From Desulfobacterales bacterium (GTDB lineage Bacteria > Desulfobacterota > Desulfobacteria > Desulfobacterales > JAFDDL01), in assembly GCA_034003325.1 (NCBI GenBank), contig JAVEYW010000004.1, forward strand, positions 124,001 to 188,000: a stretch of 64,000 nt of DNA. Direction: 5' to 3'. Every line of letters begins with the position of its first letter. Within the stretch, counting starts at the first letter, position 1. Shown here in pieces: positions 19,012-27,120 of this stretch. The position numbers were made by a program, and so were the translations under genes. The notes beneath the pieces were generated by a model. That model saw nothing but the letters and a program-made list of their open reading frames with translations, searched no databases and had not been told where the DNA came from.

Positions 19012-20004
19012 TTATTTTTCCGTGATGGTTTCATCGATTTTCATACCGAAGTGACGCCCGCAGGTCTCGGTCACCGCCAACACCTTGTCTCCCGGGGATA
19101 AACTGACGATGGAAACGGGGTTACCCTCGGGCGTGGTCAACCGGATGGTCTCCGCGTTTTGAAGAATGGTGGTAATTTCCTCATTCCCGATTTTGGCGCG
19201 AACCAGCATCAGCGGCCGCTTTTCTATCTTGAGACGACCCACGATACCGACGGTGGTTTTGCCCCGGTAATCGACCAACAGGACCTGGTCGCCGGCACAA
19301 AGTTCCGATAAATAGCGGGTCTTTCCTCCCGGCACCCGCGTATAGGCGTGCACCGGCCCCGCATTCACGCGAAACGGACGCGGCGCGACATACGGATTCG
19401 ACACACTCTCCGAATGAACCAGGAAAAGGGCGTTACTGGCATTTCCGACCAGCATGCCCTGCCCGACGGTCATGGCCGTGCAGGTATCGACGCATACGCG
19501 GTCCCCCATTCCCAGGGGCTTGATCTGCGTAATCTCGGCGATCTCCAGGCAGGTTTCTTCTTCGGTGGATTTGAGAACGGAAAGCGCCTTTTTTAGCGTG
19601 ATCGGGTCGGCCGGATGAATCATCACCTGGCTGACGCCTTTTTCCAGAATACCGAAGGCCGTTTGCGCTTCGGCCAGATCGCAGACCTCGGCAATCACCT
19701 GCGCCCCTTTGGCGATCAGGTTTTCAAGCGGAATAATCGTCCAATCCGTGCAGGTGAGCACCACTTTTGAATGCTGGCAGAGCTTGACGATTTCATCTTC
19801 GTCTTCTCCGCTGCGGATGGTGAAAAAAACAACGTCCTTTCCGATCTTCAGATCGCCGTCTTCGGCTATGGTCTCAATTTTCCCGAGTTGCTTGACCTGT
19901 TCCGAATACCCCAGCGGCAGCACAATGCCGTCTGCGCCGCCCTCCAGCGCCGTGGTGACCATGTCCTTATTCCACGGATCCACCTTCACCCATATCTTTT
20001 TCAT
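19012..20004 (-). CDS. 3-dehydroquinate synthase II (archaeal type)
   Basis: Performs the NAD-dependent deamination and cyclisation of 2-amino-3,7-dideoxy-D-threo-hept-6-ulosonate to 3-dehydroquinate, the second step of the DAHP-independent route known from Methanocaldococcus. The 330-residue protein begins MKKIWVKVDPWNKDMVTTALEGGADG and shows the conserved GDRVCVDTC, SNPYVAPRPFRVNAGPVHAY and PGGKTRYLSEL segments. The start at 20004 is chosen from this family start; the frame extends 70 codons further through the non-coding spacer. The gene lies 310 nt downstream of the ADTH synthase gene, a spacer that holds two long inverted repeats, and 9 nt upstream of pheA. It is not related to ordinary AroB. 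Confidence 0.93.
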   Translation of the reverse strand: MKKIWVKVDPWNKDMVTTALEGGADGIVLPLGYSEQVKQLGKIETIAEDGDLKIGKDVVFFTIRSGEDEDEIVKLCQHSKVVLTCTDWTIIPLENLIAKGAQVIAEVCDLAEAQTAFGILEKGVSQVMIHPADPITLKKALSVLKSTEEETCLEIAEITQIKPLGMGDRVCVDTCTAMTVGQGMLVGNASNALFLVHSESVSNPYVAPRPFRVNAGPVHAYTRVPGGKTRYLSELCAGDQVLLVDYRGKTTVGIVGRLKIEKRPLMLVRAKIGNEEITTILQNAETIRLTTPEGNPVSIVSLSPGDKVLAVTETCGRHFGMKIDETITEK

Positions 20005-20056
20005 GATAGGTTTTATCCTCTCCTGAGCCGGCTTCGCCGGACGATAGTGTATACTT

Positions 20057-20121
20057 ATCCGCAGATGACGCAGATTCCGCAGATCCATAATATATCCGGG
20101 TAATCTGCGGCATCTGCGGAT
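20057..20121. repeat. Long hairpin in the aromatic operon spacer
   Basis: Two 20-bp arms at 20057-20076 and 20102-20121 are reverse complements except for one base, around a 25-nt loop. The arms themselves repeat a (CC)GCAGAT(GA) word, giving the TCTGCGG look of dispersed Desulfobacterota intergenic repeats. It lies 53 nt upstream of the dehydroquinate synthase II start codon and would form in the operon transcript. Confidence 0.8.
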
Positions 20122-20158
20122 GAGACGCTTAATGGTCCTAAAGAATTTCAAATAGTTG

Positions 20159-20300
20159 GAGCCATTTTCAAAACGTTTCAGTTCGGTCGAGGTCAAGACG
20201 CGCGAAAATTTCAACCGGAGGAATACATTAAGTATTTTGAGGATTGAAATTTGAGCGCAACGCAGAGATCGGCCGAAATGGGGCGTTTTGAAACTGGCTC
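20159..20300. repeat. MITE-like element with 17-bp terminal inverted repeats
   Basis: A 142-bp segment bounded by inverted repeats 20159-20175 (GAGCCATTTTCAAAACG) and 20284-20300, matching at 16 of 17 positions. It contains no gene and lies between the ADTH synthase and dehydroquinate synthase II genes. The structure is that of a miniature inverted-repeat element or a folded intergenic repeat. A related 17-mer (14 of 17) occurs at 59917-59933 in another spacer. Confidence 0.6.
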
Positions 20301-20314
20301 GTTGGGGTTGAATT

Positions 20315-21112
20315 TCACCCCAGTATCTTCAGCGCCTCATCCACGCTCGCATTCCCATGCACCACCGCGGAGATCGCCATGACCATGCGCGTGGGATCCG
20401 AATGCTGGAAAATATTCCGGCCGATGGAAACCCCTGCGCCGCCGGCATCGATAGACCCTCGGACCATCTCGATAATTTCCCGGTCTGAATTCATTTTCGC
20501 GCCACCCGCAATGACAACCGGTATGGAGCAGCCCTCGACGACCTCCCGAAAAGACTCAGGGGATCCCGTGTAGGAAACCTTGACAATATCAGCCCCCATT
20601 TCATCGCCGACCCGCGCGGCATGTTTGATCACCGAAACGTCATATTCGTCCTTAATTTTCTCGCCCCGGGGGTATACCATGGCCAACAGCGGCATGCCCC
20701 AGATCCTTGCCTCCCGGCTGACCGTTCCGAAATCCCGGAGCATCTCCTTTTCATCCCCATTCCCGAGGTTCACATGAATGGAGACCGCATCCGCACCCAG
20801 CTTAATCGCTTCCTCCACCGTACAGACCAGTGTTTTGGCATTCGGGTACGGTGAGAGGCTGGTAGAAGCGGACATATGGATAATCAGGCCGATATCCTTG
20901 CCGGACATGCGATGCCCCTTGTCCACAAGCCCCTTGTGCTCCACAATCGCGTTCGCACCGCCATCGGCCACTTTGCCGATCGCCTCTTTCATGTTGATGA
21001 TTCCGGGAATCGGGCCTACCGTCGTCCCATGGTCCATGGGGACAATGACCGTTCTACGCGTGTTTCTGTTGAGAATCCGCTCTAATCTGACTTTTTTTCC
21101 AATGTTCGTCAT
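20315..21112 (-). CDS. 2-amino-3,7-dideoxy-D-threo-hept-6-ulosonate (ADTH) synthase, DhnA-type aldolase
   Basis: A class I aldolase of the DhnA/FbaB family (265 residues) that makes ADTH from aspartate semialdehyde and a ketose phosphate, the first step of the archaeal-type route to dehydroquinate. Signatures: [15 protein letters not shown] near 26-40, [15 protein letters not shown], the Schiff-base lysine in [31 protein letters not shown], and [13 protein letters not shown] with the phosphate-binding Gly-Arg. Assignment to ADTH synthase rather than fructose-bisphosphate aldolase rests on its being first in the operon with dehydroquinate synthase II. ATG 21112 follows AGGAGG at ideal spacing. 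Just upstream are an intrinsic-terminator hairpin and a leader peptide (see those entries), so it is the gene directly controlled by attenuation. Confidence 0.92.
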   Translation of the reverse strand: MTNIGKKVRLERILNRNTRRTVIVPMDHGTTVGPIPGIINMKEAIGKVADGGANAIVEHKGLVDKGHRMSGKDIGLIIHMSASTSLSPYPNAKTLVCTVEEAIKLGADAVSIHVNLGNGDEKEMLRDFGTVSREARIWGMPLLAMVYPRGEKIKDEYDVSVIKHAARVGDEMGADIVKVSYTGSPESFREVVEGCSIPVVIAGGAKMNSDREIIEMVRGSIDAGGAGVSIGRNIFQHSDPTRMVMAISAVVHGNASVDEALKILG

Positions 21113-21137
21113 TCGGTGCCTCCTGTTGGCGTCCAGC

Positions 21138-21215
21138 AAAAAAGGCCGGGGAGCATTTTCTTCTCCGCGGCCTTTTAAAAAACTTAAAAGCCGCGGCGTT
21201 CGATCCGCCCGCGGC
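21138..21215 (-). promoter_or_regulatory. Transcription attenuator of the aromatic operon
   Basis: Read on the minus strand, hairpin 1 (21215-21190) pairs GCCGCGGGCG with CGCCGCGGC. Hairpin 2 (21172-21144) pairs GGCCGCGGAG with CTCCCCGGCC and is followed by a run of U from AAAAAA at 21138-21143: an intrinsic terminator only about 26 nt before the start codon. The 3' arm of hairpin 1 with its U tail (21187-21197) can instead pair with the 5' arm of hairpin 2 (21166-21176), CCGCGGCTTTT against AAAAGGCCGCGG, forming an antiterminator. Mutually exclusive structures next to an aromatic-rich leader peptide are the hallmark of trp/phe-type attenuation. Confidence 0.85.
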
Positions 21216-21238
21216 TTTTTTTGCTTATTTAAGTTACA

Positions 21239-21319
21239 TCAGCGCACCCCGGGCAAACCTCTACCGAAAAAATAAAAACACCAAAAATAAAAGTAAAAAT
21301 CGGCTGCCGGTCGGTGCAT
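21239..21319 (-). CDS. Aromatic-rich leader peptide of the aromatic operon
   Basis: A 26-residue frame beginning ATG CAC CGA and ending TGA, 24 nt before hairpin 1 of the attenuator. Residues 8-18 read FYFYFWCFYFF: six Phe, three Tyr and one Trp in eleven codons. This is the design of a control peptide whose translation stalls when charged tRNA-Phe, -Tyr or -Trp is scarce. An in-frame ATG three codons upstream (21328) is an alternative start; neither has a strong Shine-Dalgarno site. It is too short to be called by gene finders. The composition cannot be explained by poly-T alone, because UAC, UAU, UGG and UUC codons are interspersed in frame. Confidence 0.85.
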   Translation of the reverse strand: MHRPAADFYFYFWCFYFFGRGLPGVR

Positions 21320-21384
21320 GGGTATCATAATCTTATAAAATAGTTCTTTTTTTGAGCGATTGTTGAATCAGTGTCTGCTTTCCT

Positions 21385-21408
21385 ATAAAGTTGACTTATA
21401 ATTGTCAA
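21385..21408 (-). promoter_or_regulatory. Possible sigma-70 promoter of the aromatic operon
   Basis: TTGACA (complement of 21403-21408) lies upstream of TATAGG/TTTATA at about 21382-21390 with a shorter than ideal spacing (13-15 nt). The -35 box is part of a dyad TTGAC-TTATAATT-GTCAA (21391-21408) that could be an operator. Placement upstream of the leader peptide is right, but the box spacing makes this tentative. Confidence 0.35.
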
Positions 21409-21436
21409 GCACTTTTTTCCGGAGAGACTATTTTTA

Positions 21437-22642
21437 TCATGCCGTAGGTACCGTCGCCTTGTAGAGGGTCGCGTCGCCTTTCAGCGTATAGGCGAATACG
21501 GCAGCCGGCACAAGCAGCGCCATTCCTCTTTTGACGGTCAGGGATTCGTTTTTTCCGGCATTCGTCATGTGCGCCTGCCCTTCCGTACAAAAGAGAATCT
21601 CAACCCCTCTCGTTGATTCACTTTTATAATCAGCGCCACCGGAAAGGATGATGACGGAGAGCGCAAATTCCTCAGCCGGACACGGATAGCGGCGCTCACA
21701 GGGCCGAATTTCCTTCGGTGACAGAATATCGATCTCTCTTTCTTCAAAATTCAGCACCTGTAAGAGTTCCGGCACATTCACATGCTTGGGGGTTAATCCA
21801 CCCCGAAGCACATTGTCCGAGTTGGCCATCAGTTCCATTCCAAGCCCCTCCAGATAGGCGTGCAGCTCCCCCGCTTCCAGAAACATGGCCTCTCCGGGCT
21901 TCAGACACACCAGGTTCAACATCACGGGGGACAAGATACCGATATCCGACGAATAAGCCCGATGAAGTGTTATTATCCACTGATAACAGGGCGCCGTCGC
22001 ACCCAGCGGTTGCGCATTGAAAACCGCCTCGGAAATAACCCGCTGTTTTTTGGTTTCATTTAGTGTCATCAGCGTTTCAAAAAACCGCTTCAATCCCGCC
22101 GGATTTCGAGTCCGATCGAGCAGGGCCAAATCGGCGCCCAGCGTCTTTGGACATATCCGCCGCAAATGGAATAGCATATCGGCCATTCTGCGAAACCCTC
22201 TTAACGCCCAAAAGGGGGTTAACGCGCAAATGCATTCCGGTTTGTGGTTTGTGTCTCTGTAATTTCTCTCCGGCGCGGTTAGCGCAATGCCCATCCGGTT
22301 TTCCCTGTCAAAGCCGGAAATCGCCTGCGCCGCGTTGGGATGCGCCTGAATGGAAAGCGGCTCGGCCGCGGCAAGCACCTTGAATAGATAGGGCAGTTTT
22401 CCGTTAAATTTCGTTGCCGCGTAAGCGCCTAAAATCTCTACCGGATACCTGTCAATCAGGTCCGTGAGGGGGATTTTCCGTCCCTTATATGGAACCAGCG
22501 AGGGGGATTTTGAATGCGCGCCCATCCAAAGCTCTGCCTGAGGAGTTTGGGATGGCGATTTCCCCAACAAGTCCGCAATAGCCGTCCGGGAGCCCCAGGC
22601 ATATTCCTGAATCGGATTTTCAAGGATGCAAATCGAGTTCAT
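21437..22642 (-). CDS. manA: Mannose-6-phosphate isomerase, class I
   Basis: Zinc enzyme interconverting mannose 6-phosphate and fructose 6-phosphate, feeding GDP-mannose for surface sugars. The 401 residues begin ILENPIQEYAWGSRTAIADLLG, and show AELWMGAHSKSPS, the metal-binding LSIQAHPNAAQA and KPECICAL segments, and the C-terminal EAGELHAYLEGLGMELMANSDNVLRGGLTPKH motif region containing the catalytic arginine. Length is normal for class I. It lies on the same strand as the MFS and nitroreductase genes upstream (32 nt gap after the MFS gene) but probably ends its own transcript before the aromatic operon promoter. Confidence 0.95.
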   Translation of the reverse strand: MNSICILENPIQEYAWGSRTAIADLLGKSPSQTPQAELWMGAHSKSPSLVPYKGRKIPLTDLIDRYPVEILGAYAATKFNGKLPYLFKVLAAAEPLSIQAHPNAAQAISGFDRENRMGIALTAPERNYRDTNHKPECICALTPFWALRGFRRMADMLFHLRRICPKTLGADLALLDRTRNPAGLKRFFETLMTLNETKKQRVISEAVFNAQPLGATAPCYQWIITLHRAYSSDIGILSPVMLNLVCLKPGEAMFLEAGELHAYLEGLGMELMANSDNVLRGGLTPKHVNVPELLQVLNFEEREIDILSPKEIRPCERRYPCPAEEFALSVIILSGGADYKSESTRGVEILFCTEGQAHMTNAGKNESLTVKRGMALLVPAAVFAYTLKGDATLYKATVPTA

Positions 22643-22674
22643 GATAATCTCTTATCCCATCCGGCTTCGCCGGA

Positions 22675-24135
22675 TTATTCCCGCACCGTACTTTCAGGAC
22701 CGGATAAAAATGCCACCACCGCCCCCACGCCCGCCACAAACCCGCCGGCCACCATCGCCTGTCGAAAAGCGGCCATAAAAGGCGCCTGCAGATCCGGACC
22801 ATAGGCGGCCAGGGAGTGCCCCCCGCTTAACTTGCTGAAAACCGAATTAAAAATAAGACCAGCCAACGCTACGCCCATGACCATCCCCAAATTTCGCGCC
22901 GTTGCGATGGTACCGGATGCCACACCCCGCTGATCGGACCCGACGGCGCTCATGGCCATAGCGGAGTTCGGCGAAATAAATATGGCCGTACCGATTCCGG
23001 CCAGCGCCAATCGCCAGGCAATGGAAAAGGCGGATGCATCCGCCGCCAGTCCGGACAACAAAAATAAAGCTGCGGCGAGCACCATTATCCCGAACGTGCA
23101 CAACCACCTGGATCCGATGCGGTCGGACAACGCGCCGGAAATCGGGCTGATAAAAAAAAGAAAGACAAACGGCGTCATCATCATGTACCCGACCCGTTGA
23201 ATGGAAACCCCGGCCGGATGCACCAGATAAAACGGCATGAGAAACACCACCGTAAAAAGCGCCGCAAACAGAAACAACAAAGACAACACCGGAAAAATGA
23301 AAAGCCGCTCTCGTAACAGCTCCAACTGAAACACCGGGTTTTCCGCTCGCTGTGCCGTCCGCACCGCCAGCACGGCGCACAACACCGACAGACTCCCCGC
23401 CAAAAGGCTATTCCGGGAAAAGGCGCCCCATTGACCGCCATGCGTTACCAGCACTATAAAGGAACAAAAACCCGCGGCCAGCAACGCTGATCCCCGCCAG
23501 TCAAAAGCCTCCTTACGGCCCGAGTCCCCCGGCCCGCCTTTTAACAAGCGCGCGGCACGAATGACGGCAAACAGTCCGATGGGAATATTGATATAAAAAA
23601 TAACACGCCACGAAAAAAAGTTAAGAAGAATACCGCCGAGAGCCGGCCCGGAGGTAAGTCCAGCGGCAACGACCATTCCGACCAGCCCCAAGGCCCTGCC
23701 CCGCTCCCCTGCGGGAAAGGCATCCACCACCAGGGCCGGAGAACAGGCCATGAGCATGGCCGCGCCGATCGCCTGAATAATCCGCGCCGAAATAAGCCAG
23801 GCGGGCCCCGTTGCCAACCCGCAGCATATGGAACCGATCGTAAAGATAAAAAACCCCCGGCAATAGACCCAGCGCCGGCCTTTGATGTCGCTCAGTTTGC
23901 CGAAACTCAGCAATAACGATGATACCGTCAAGAGATAGGCCATTACCACCCATTGAATCGTCGGCAAAGGCGCTTTAAAATCCTTCATCACCACCGGCAG
24001 GGCAACATTGACAATGCTGCTGTCCAGTGTGGACATAAAAACGGCTGTAGCGACCAGGAAAAAAATGGTCCATTTTTTGTTGCGTCTTCCACCGCCGGCG
24101 GGAATGGAAGAAAATGCCTTATTCGTCATCATCAC
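22675..24135 (-). CDS. MFS drug transporter, DHA2 (EmrB/QacA) family
   Basis: An inner-membrane proton antiporter of 486 residues with about 14 hydrophobic segments. The first helix pair contains LDSSIVNVALPVV, the signature of the DHA2 group, followed by QWVVMAYLLTVSSLLLSFGKLSDIKGRRWVY (motif A) and the GPALGGILL motif C in helix 5. Such carriers export lipophilic toxicants; the natural substrate is unknown. The gene starts 9 nt after the ferredoxin-nitroreductase stop codon, so the two are expressed together, hinting at a detoxification pair in which the reductase alters and the pump exports a compound (inference). Confidence 0.92.
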   Translation of the reverse strand: MMMTNKAFSSIPAGGGRRNKKWTIFFLVATAVFMSTLDSSIVNVALPVVMKDFKAPLPTIQWVVMAYLLTVSSLLLSFGKLSDIKGRRWVYCRGFFIFTIGSICCGLATGPAWLISARIIQAIGAAMLMACSPALVVDAFPAGERGRALGLVGMVVAAGLTSGPALGGILLNFFSWRVIFYINIPIGLFAVIRAARLLKGGPGDSGRKEAFDWRGSALLAAGFCSFIVLVTHGGQWGAFSRNSLLAGSLSVLCAVLAVRTAQRAENPVFQLELLRERLFIFPVLSLLFLFAALFTVVFLMPFYLVHPAGVSIQRVGYMMMTPFVFLFFISPISGALSDRIGSRWLCTFGIMVLAAALFLLSGLAADASAFSIAWRLALAGIGTAIFISPNSAMAMSAVGSDQRGVASGTIATARNLGMVMGVALAGLIFNSVFSKLSGGHSLAAYGPDLQAPFMAAFRQAMVAGGFVAGVGAVVAFLSGPESTVRE

Positions 24136-24144
24136 ACAAGGGGA

Positions 24145-24975
24145 TCAGCTTTCATTCAACCAGGAAATAACAGGCGGATTGCGCAGCGGCAGCCGTTTAT
24201 AAGCAACCATCGGGTATCCCACCATCAATGCGCCGAAACACTGGTGACCCTCGGGAAGGCCAAGGGCTTTTGCCAAGGGCGCAAAGCCGAGAGACGCCGC
24301 CCAGAAATACCCGGCCCAGCAAGCGCCCAACCCCATGGACACGGCCGCCAGTTCCATATAAGATAAGGCAATCGTGCAAGCAGCCGGCGCCATCCGGTTC
24401 GTTTTATCAGCATGGGCCACGACCACCACGGGCGCACCGCGCAGAATCACATCGGTGCCGGCTTCCCAGCGGCGAATGACATGGGGTAACTGCATGTCCG
24501 CGGCCATCTGTGAATGTTTTTCAATGATTCCCCGCATCCAGTCGATAACCAGTTGCGCCAGCTTTTTATTTTGCGCCGGGCTGTCGATCACCCGCCACTG
24601 GGGGCATTGGGAATTATGTCCCGAGGGCGCATGACTTGCCATCTCAATAAGCCGCGTCATTTCATTTCGGGGCACCGGTTTGTCTTTGTACACCCGAATG
24701 GATCGCCGGCTCCGCAGAAAGTGCTCGCAATGCGTCGGCGTCAGCTTCAACTCGGGTTGAACGGGCGGGCACTGCTGCGCTGCCATCTTTCGATGGGACA
24801 TGCTGGCCGTGGGGCACACCGCCACGCAATGGCCGCAACCAATGCACAGGTCTTCGGCATCAACGGATGGTGACGGCAGCTCGCCCTGCGAAAACTCAAT
24901 GATGCCCATCGGGCATACCGCCGCACAAAGGCCGTCCTTATTGCAGGTCTTCTCATTTATGGTCAACAGCGCCAT
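24145..24975 (-). CDS. Nitroreductase with N-terminal 2[4Fe-4S] ferredoxin domain
   Basis: A fusion of 276 residues. The N-terminus has two [4Fe-4S] motifs, CNKDGLCAAVCPMG (8-21) and CIGCGHCVAVCPTA (about 43-56), that can deliver electrons from ferredoxin. Residues about 80-270 form an FMN nitroreductase domain (RRSIRVYKDKPVPRNEM, ASHAPSGHNSQCPQWRV, GLGACWAGYFWAA). Such fusions are common in strict anaerobes and reduce nitro or quinone-like groups; the substrate is not known. GGAGG lies before the ATG. It heads a unit with the MFS gene 9 nt downstream. Confidence 0.92.
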   Translation of the reverse strand: MALLTINEKTCNKDGLCAAVCPMGIIEFSQGELPSPSVDAEDLCIGCGHCVAVCPTASMSHRKMAAQQCPPVQPELKLTPTHCEHFLRSRRSIRVYKDKPVPRNEMTRLIEMASHAPSGHNSQCPQWRVIDSPAQNKKLAQLVIDWMRGIIEKHSQMAADMQLPHVIRRWEAGTDVILRGAPVVVVAHADKTNRMAPAACTIALSYMELAAVSMGLGACWAGYFWAASLGFAPLAKALGLPEGHQCFGALMVGYPMVAYKRLPLRNPPVISWLNES

Positions 24976-25079
24976 GTTTTTCCTCCAAAATACAATCGTC
25001 GTTATCGGGAAACTCTTTTCGAATCCGTGTTTCGACTATTTTCCCCTTGATGTCAATCAAAGCGTTCGCAGGTAGCGAA

Positions 25080-25895
25080 TCAAATCTCTTTTTGATTAAA
25101 TCGGCCCAACAATAACGCCATGATCAGAAGAATAAAAAAGAAAAGATTTAGCAGGGGATGAAAAGGCCCCATATTATGGAATTCGCTTTTGCTGATGAGG
25201 GCATCCGCATAGGCCTGCACCATAAACACCTTGGGGTATAACATCCGCCACACCCCGGGTTCCGAAGGGCTCAGCGATGGGGCAGCGGATCTTACGATAT
25301 CACTCGTGATAATCTGATACCCGCCATCTGAAATAAACCCGATGAACAAAATTGCCAACGTAAACAAGGCGCTGATAACGTCCGGCATAAAAAGAGACAA
25401 AAAACAGACGCAGGCAATCACGAAAAGAAGGTTGATCGAACAGACCAATGAAGCGATCAAGTATCCCGAAATAAGGGTCCCCGTTTTGGTCCATACCGTC
25501 AAATAGATCGTTAAGTGAAGAAGGAACATGAACGCCAGGCAAAGTGTCCAGGTGCCGGCAACCCGGCCAAGGACATATTGCCATCTATGAACCGGCCGGG
25601 AAAGAAATAACACCATACTGCCATCCTCCTGATCCCGGCTGAATATCTTCATGGAAAGCATGGCCGCCATCAGAAACATGCCAACGGCAATCAGATGAAA
25701 AACAATTTTTGAAACATGCCAGGCAACGGTCGCGTTATCCAGCATTTTTCCATTCACCGCATATCCGCCGTCATAACATCCACGGATCATCCATATGAAT
25801 AGAATGGAAAGCCCCAGAAGGACATATACGCTTTTATGCCGCATCTGGTCCCGCATGGTATAGCCGGTAATTTTGAGGACATTATTCATTTTCAT
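25080..25895 (-). CDS. ABC-2 type transporter permease
   Basis: An integral membrane protein of 271 residues with about six hydrophobic helices (starting at 26, 62, 110, 142, 168 and 245). The loop KIFSRDQEDGSMVLFLSRPVHRWQYVLGR near 88-116 is typical of ABC-2/NosY-like permeases. It overlaps the ATPase gene stop by 14 nt, so the two subunits are translated together and form an exporter. The transported molecule cannot be told; NosFY-like systems and antibiotic or lipid exporters share this layout. Confidence 0.88.
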   Translation of the reverse strand: MKMNNVLKITGYTMRDQMRHKSVYVLLGLSILFIWMIRGCYDGGYAVNGKMLDNATVAWHVSKIVFHLIAVGMFLMAAMLSMKIFSRDQEDGSMVLFLSRPVHRWQYVLGRVAGTWTLCLAFMFLLHLTIYLTVWTKTGTLISGYLIASLVCSINLLFVIACVCFLSLFMPDVISALFTLAILFIGFISDGGYQIITSDIVRSAAPSLSPSEPGVWRMLYPKVFMVQAYADALISKSEFHNMGPFHPLLNLFFFILLIMALLLGRFNQKEI

Positions 25896-26595
25896 GCTCT
25901 ACGAATCGAAAAAAAACATCCTCGAGTGTCTCGTGATCTTTCACGATGGCGTGAATGGTGTTTTTGACGAGGATTTTCCCTTTGTACATGATCGCCGCCG
26001 TTTCACATGTTTTTTCCACCTCCGAGAGCAAATGGGAATTTAACATCACCGTCATCCCTTTGTCGTGAAGGGTTTCAAGAATTTTTCGAAAATCGCGAAT
26101 GCCGATCGGATCGAGCCCGGAGATGGGCTCATCGAGTATCAGCAATTCCGGTTTCCCCAGCAGGGCGGCCCCCAAACCGATGCGCTGTTTCATGCCCCTC
26201 GAGTAGGCCGCGGCTTTTTTCTTTTCCTGCCCCTTCATGGAAATGATCTCGAGAACGCGCTCAACTTCCTTTCCGGCGTCTTGCCTGGAAAGCCCGATTA
26301 AAGACGCATGCCGCAAGAGATATTCAACGCCGGAAAGATATGGCGGCATCATGTGCTGTTCTGCGACATAGCCGATAGGTTTTCGGGATTCCGGGTCCAC
26401 TGCAGGACGTCCGTTGATGGTAATCCTGCCTGCGGAAGGGTTGATAAATCCGAGAAGCATTCGGACAATGGTTGTTTTTCCGGCACCGTTGGGCCCGAGC
26501 AGGGCGAAGGACTCTCCCTTTTTGACCGCATATGAAACATGATCGACTGCGGTAACGGCGCCAAATTTTTTTGTAACGGAATCAAGTAGGATCAT
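25882..26595 (-). CDS. ABC transporter ATP-binding protein
   Basis: The 237-residue nucleotide-binding subunit: Walker A GPNGAGKTT (36-44), Q-loop segment VAEQHMMPPYLSG, signature YSRGMKQRIGLGAAL, Walker B LLILDEPISGLDP and switch His in LNSHLLSEVEKT. Start placed at ATG 26595 because the ABC domain begins there (MILLDSVTKKFGAVTAVD); the frame extends 75 codons upstream without domain support. It pairs with the overlapping permease gene downstream. No further subunit is visible. Confidence 0.9.
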   Translation of the reverse strand: MILLDSVTKKFGAVTAVDHVSYAVKKGESFALLGPNGAGKTTIVRMLLGFINPSAGRITINGRPAVDPESRKPIGYVAEQHMMPPYLSGVEYLLRHASLIGLSRQDAGKEVERVLEIISMKGQEKKKAAAYSRGMKQRIGLGAALLGKPELLILDEPISGLDPIGIRDFRKILETLHDKGMTVMLNSHLLSEVEKTCETAAIMYKGKILVKNTIHAIVKDHETLEDVFFRFVEHENE

Positions 26596-27120
26596 ATGAG
26601 TTCGGCTATCAAATAGTTTCGGCCGCGCACCCGGCTTATCGCAACAAATACTTAAATGAAAAGATGTTTTCGGGTCAGCCTTTTGGCCACAGATATCATA
26701 TTTACAAGCGAAGGTGTTGGTTTTATTTTGACCAAACCGGCAATGGGCACCACCAGCGCTGACAGGCTGTTCTCCATGTCCCTTCAATACCGGATCGTCG
26801 GCATAGCGATGAATGGGCACTGGCGAACAGCCAAGAGATTTGTTATAAATGCCGACGGGACACGGTCGGCATGAAACCGGCCGGCTTCCGAAGCCGCCGA
26901 TAGTGTTTCCTTAATATTTAAACCCGTTATCAGAAACATGCCCGAAAAAGTGTGTATGATTGCAGAAGGTTGTTAGCTGCCAAGCATCCCAGCATGCATG
27001 GCGTCCAGCTTCCGGCTTTGCCGGGTTAGGATGGCAATGAATGACGGCGCTGCCCAACATAATCAACTATACCCCGGGAACGGAGCGTGTGTCCGGCCCG
27101 AATCCCCCCTTTGAGGCATT
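26596..27120. other. Intergenic stretch with one short palindrome
   Basis: About 520 bp between the divergent ABC and HesB-like genes. It includes CCCAGCAT words near 26985-26995 followed by the palindrome CCGGCTTTGCCGG near 27012-27025. No gene is recognisable. Confidence 0.5.
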
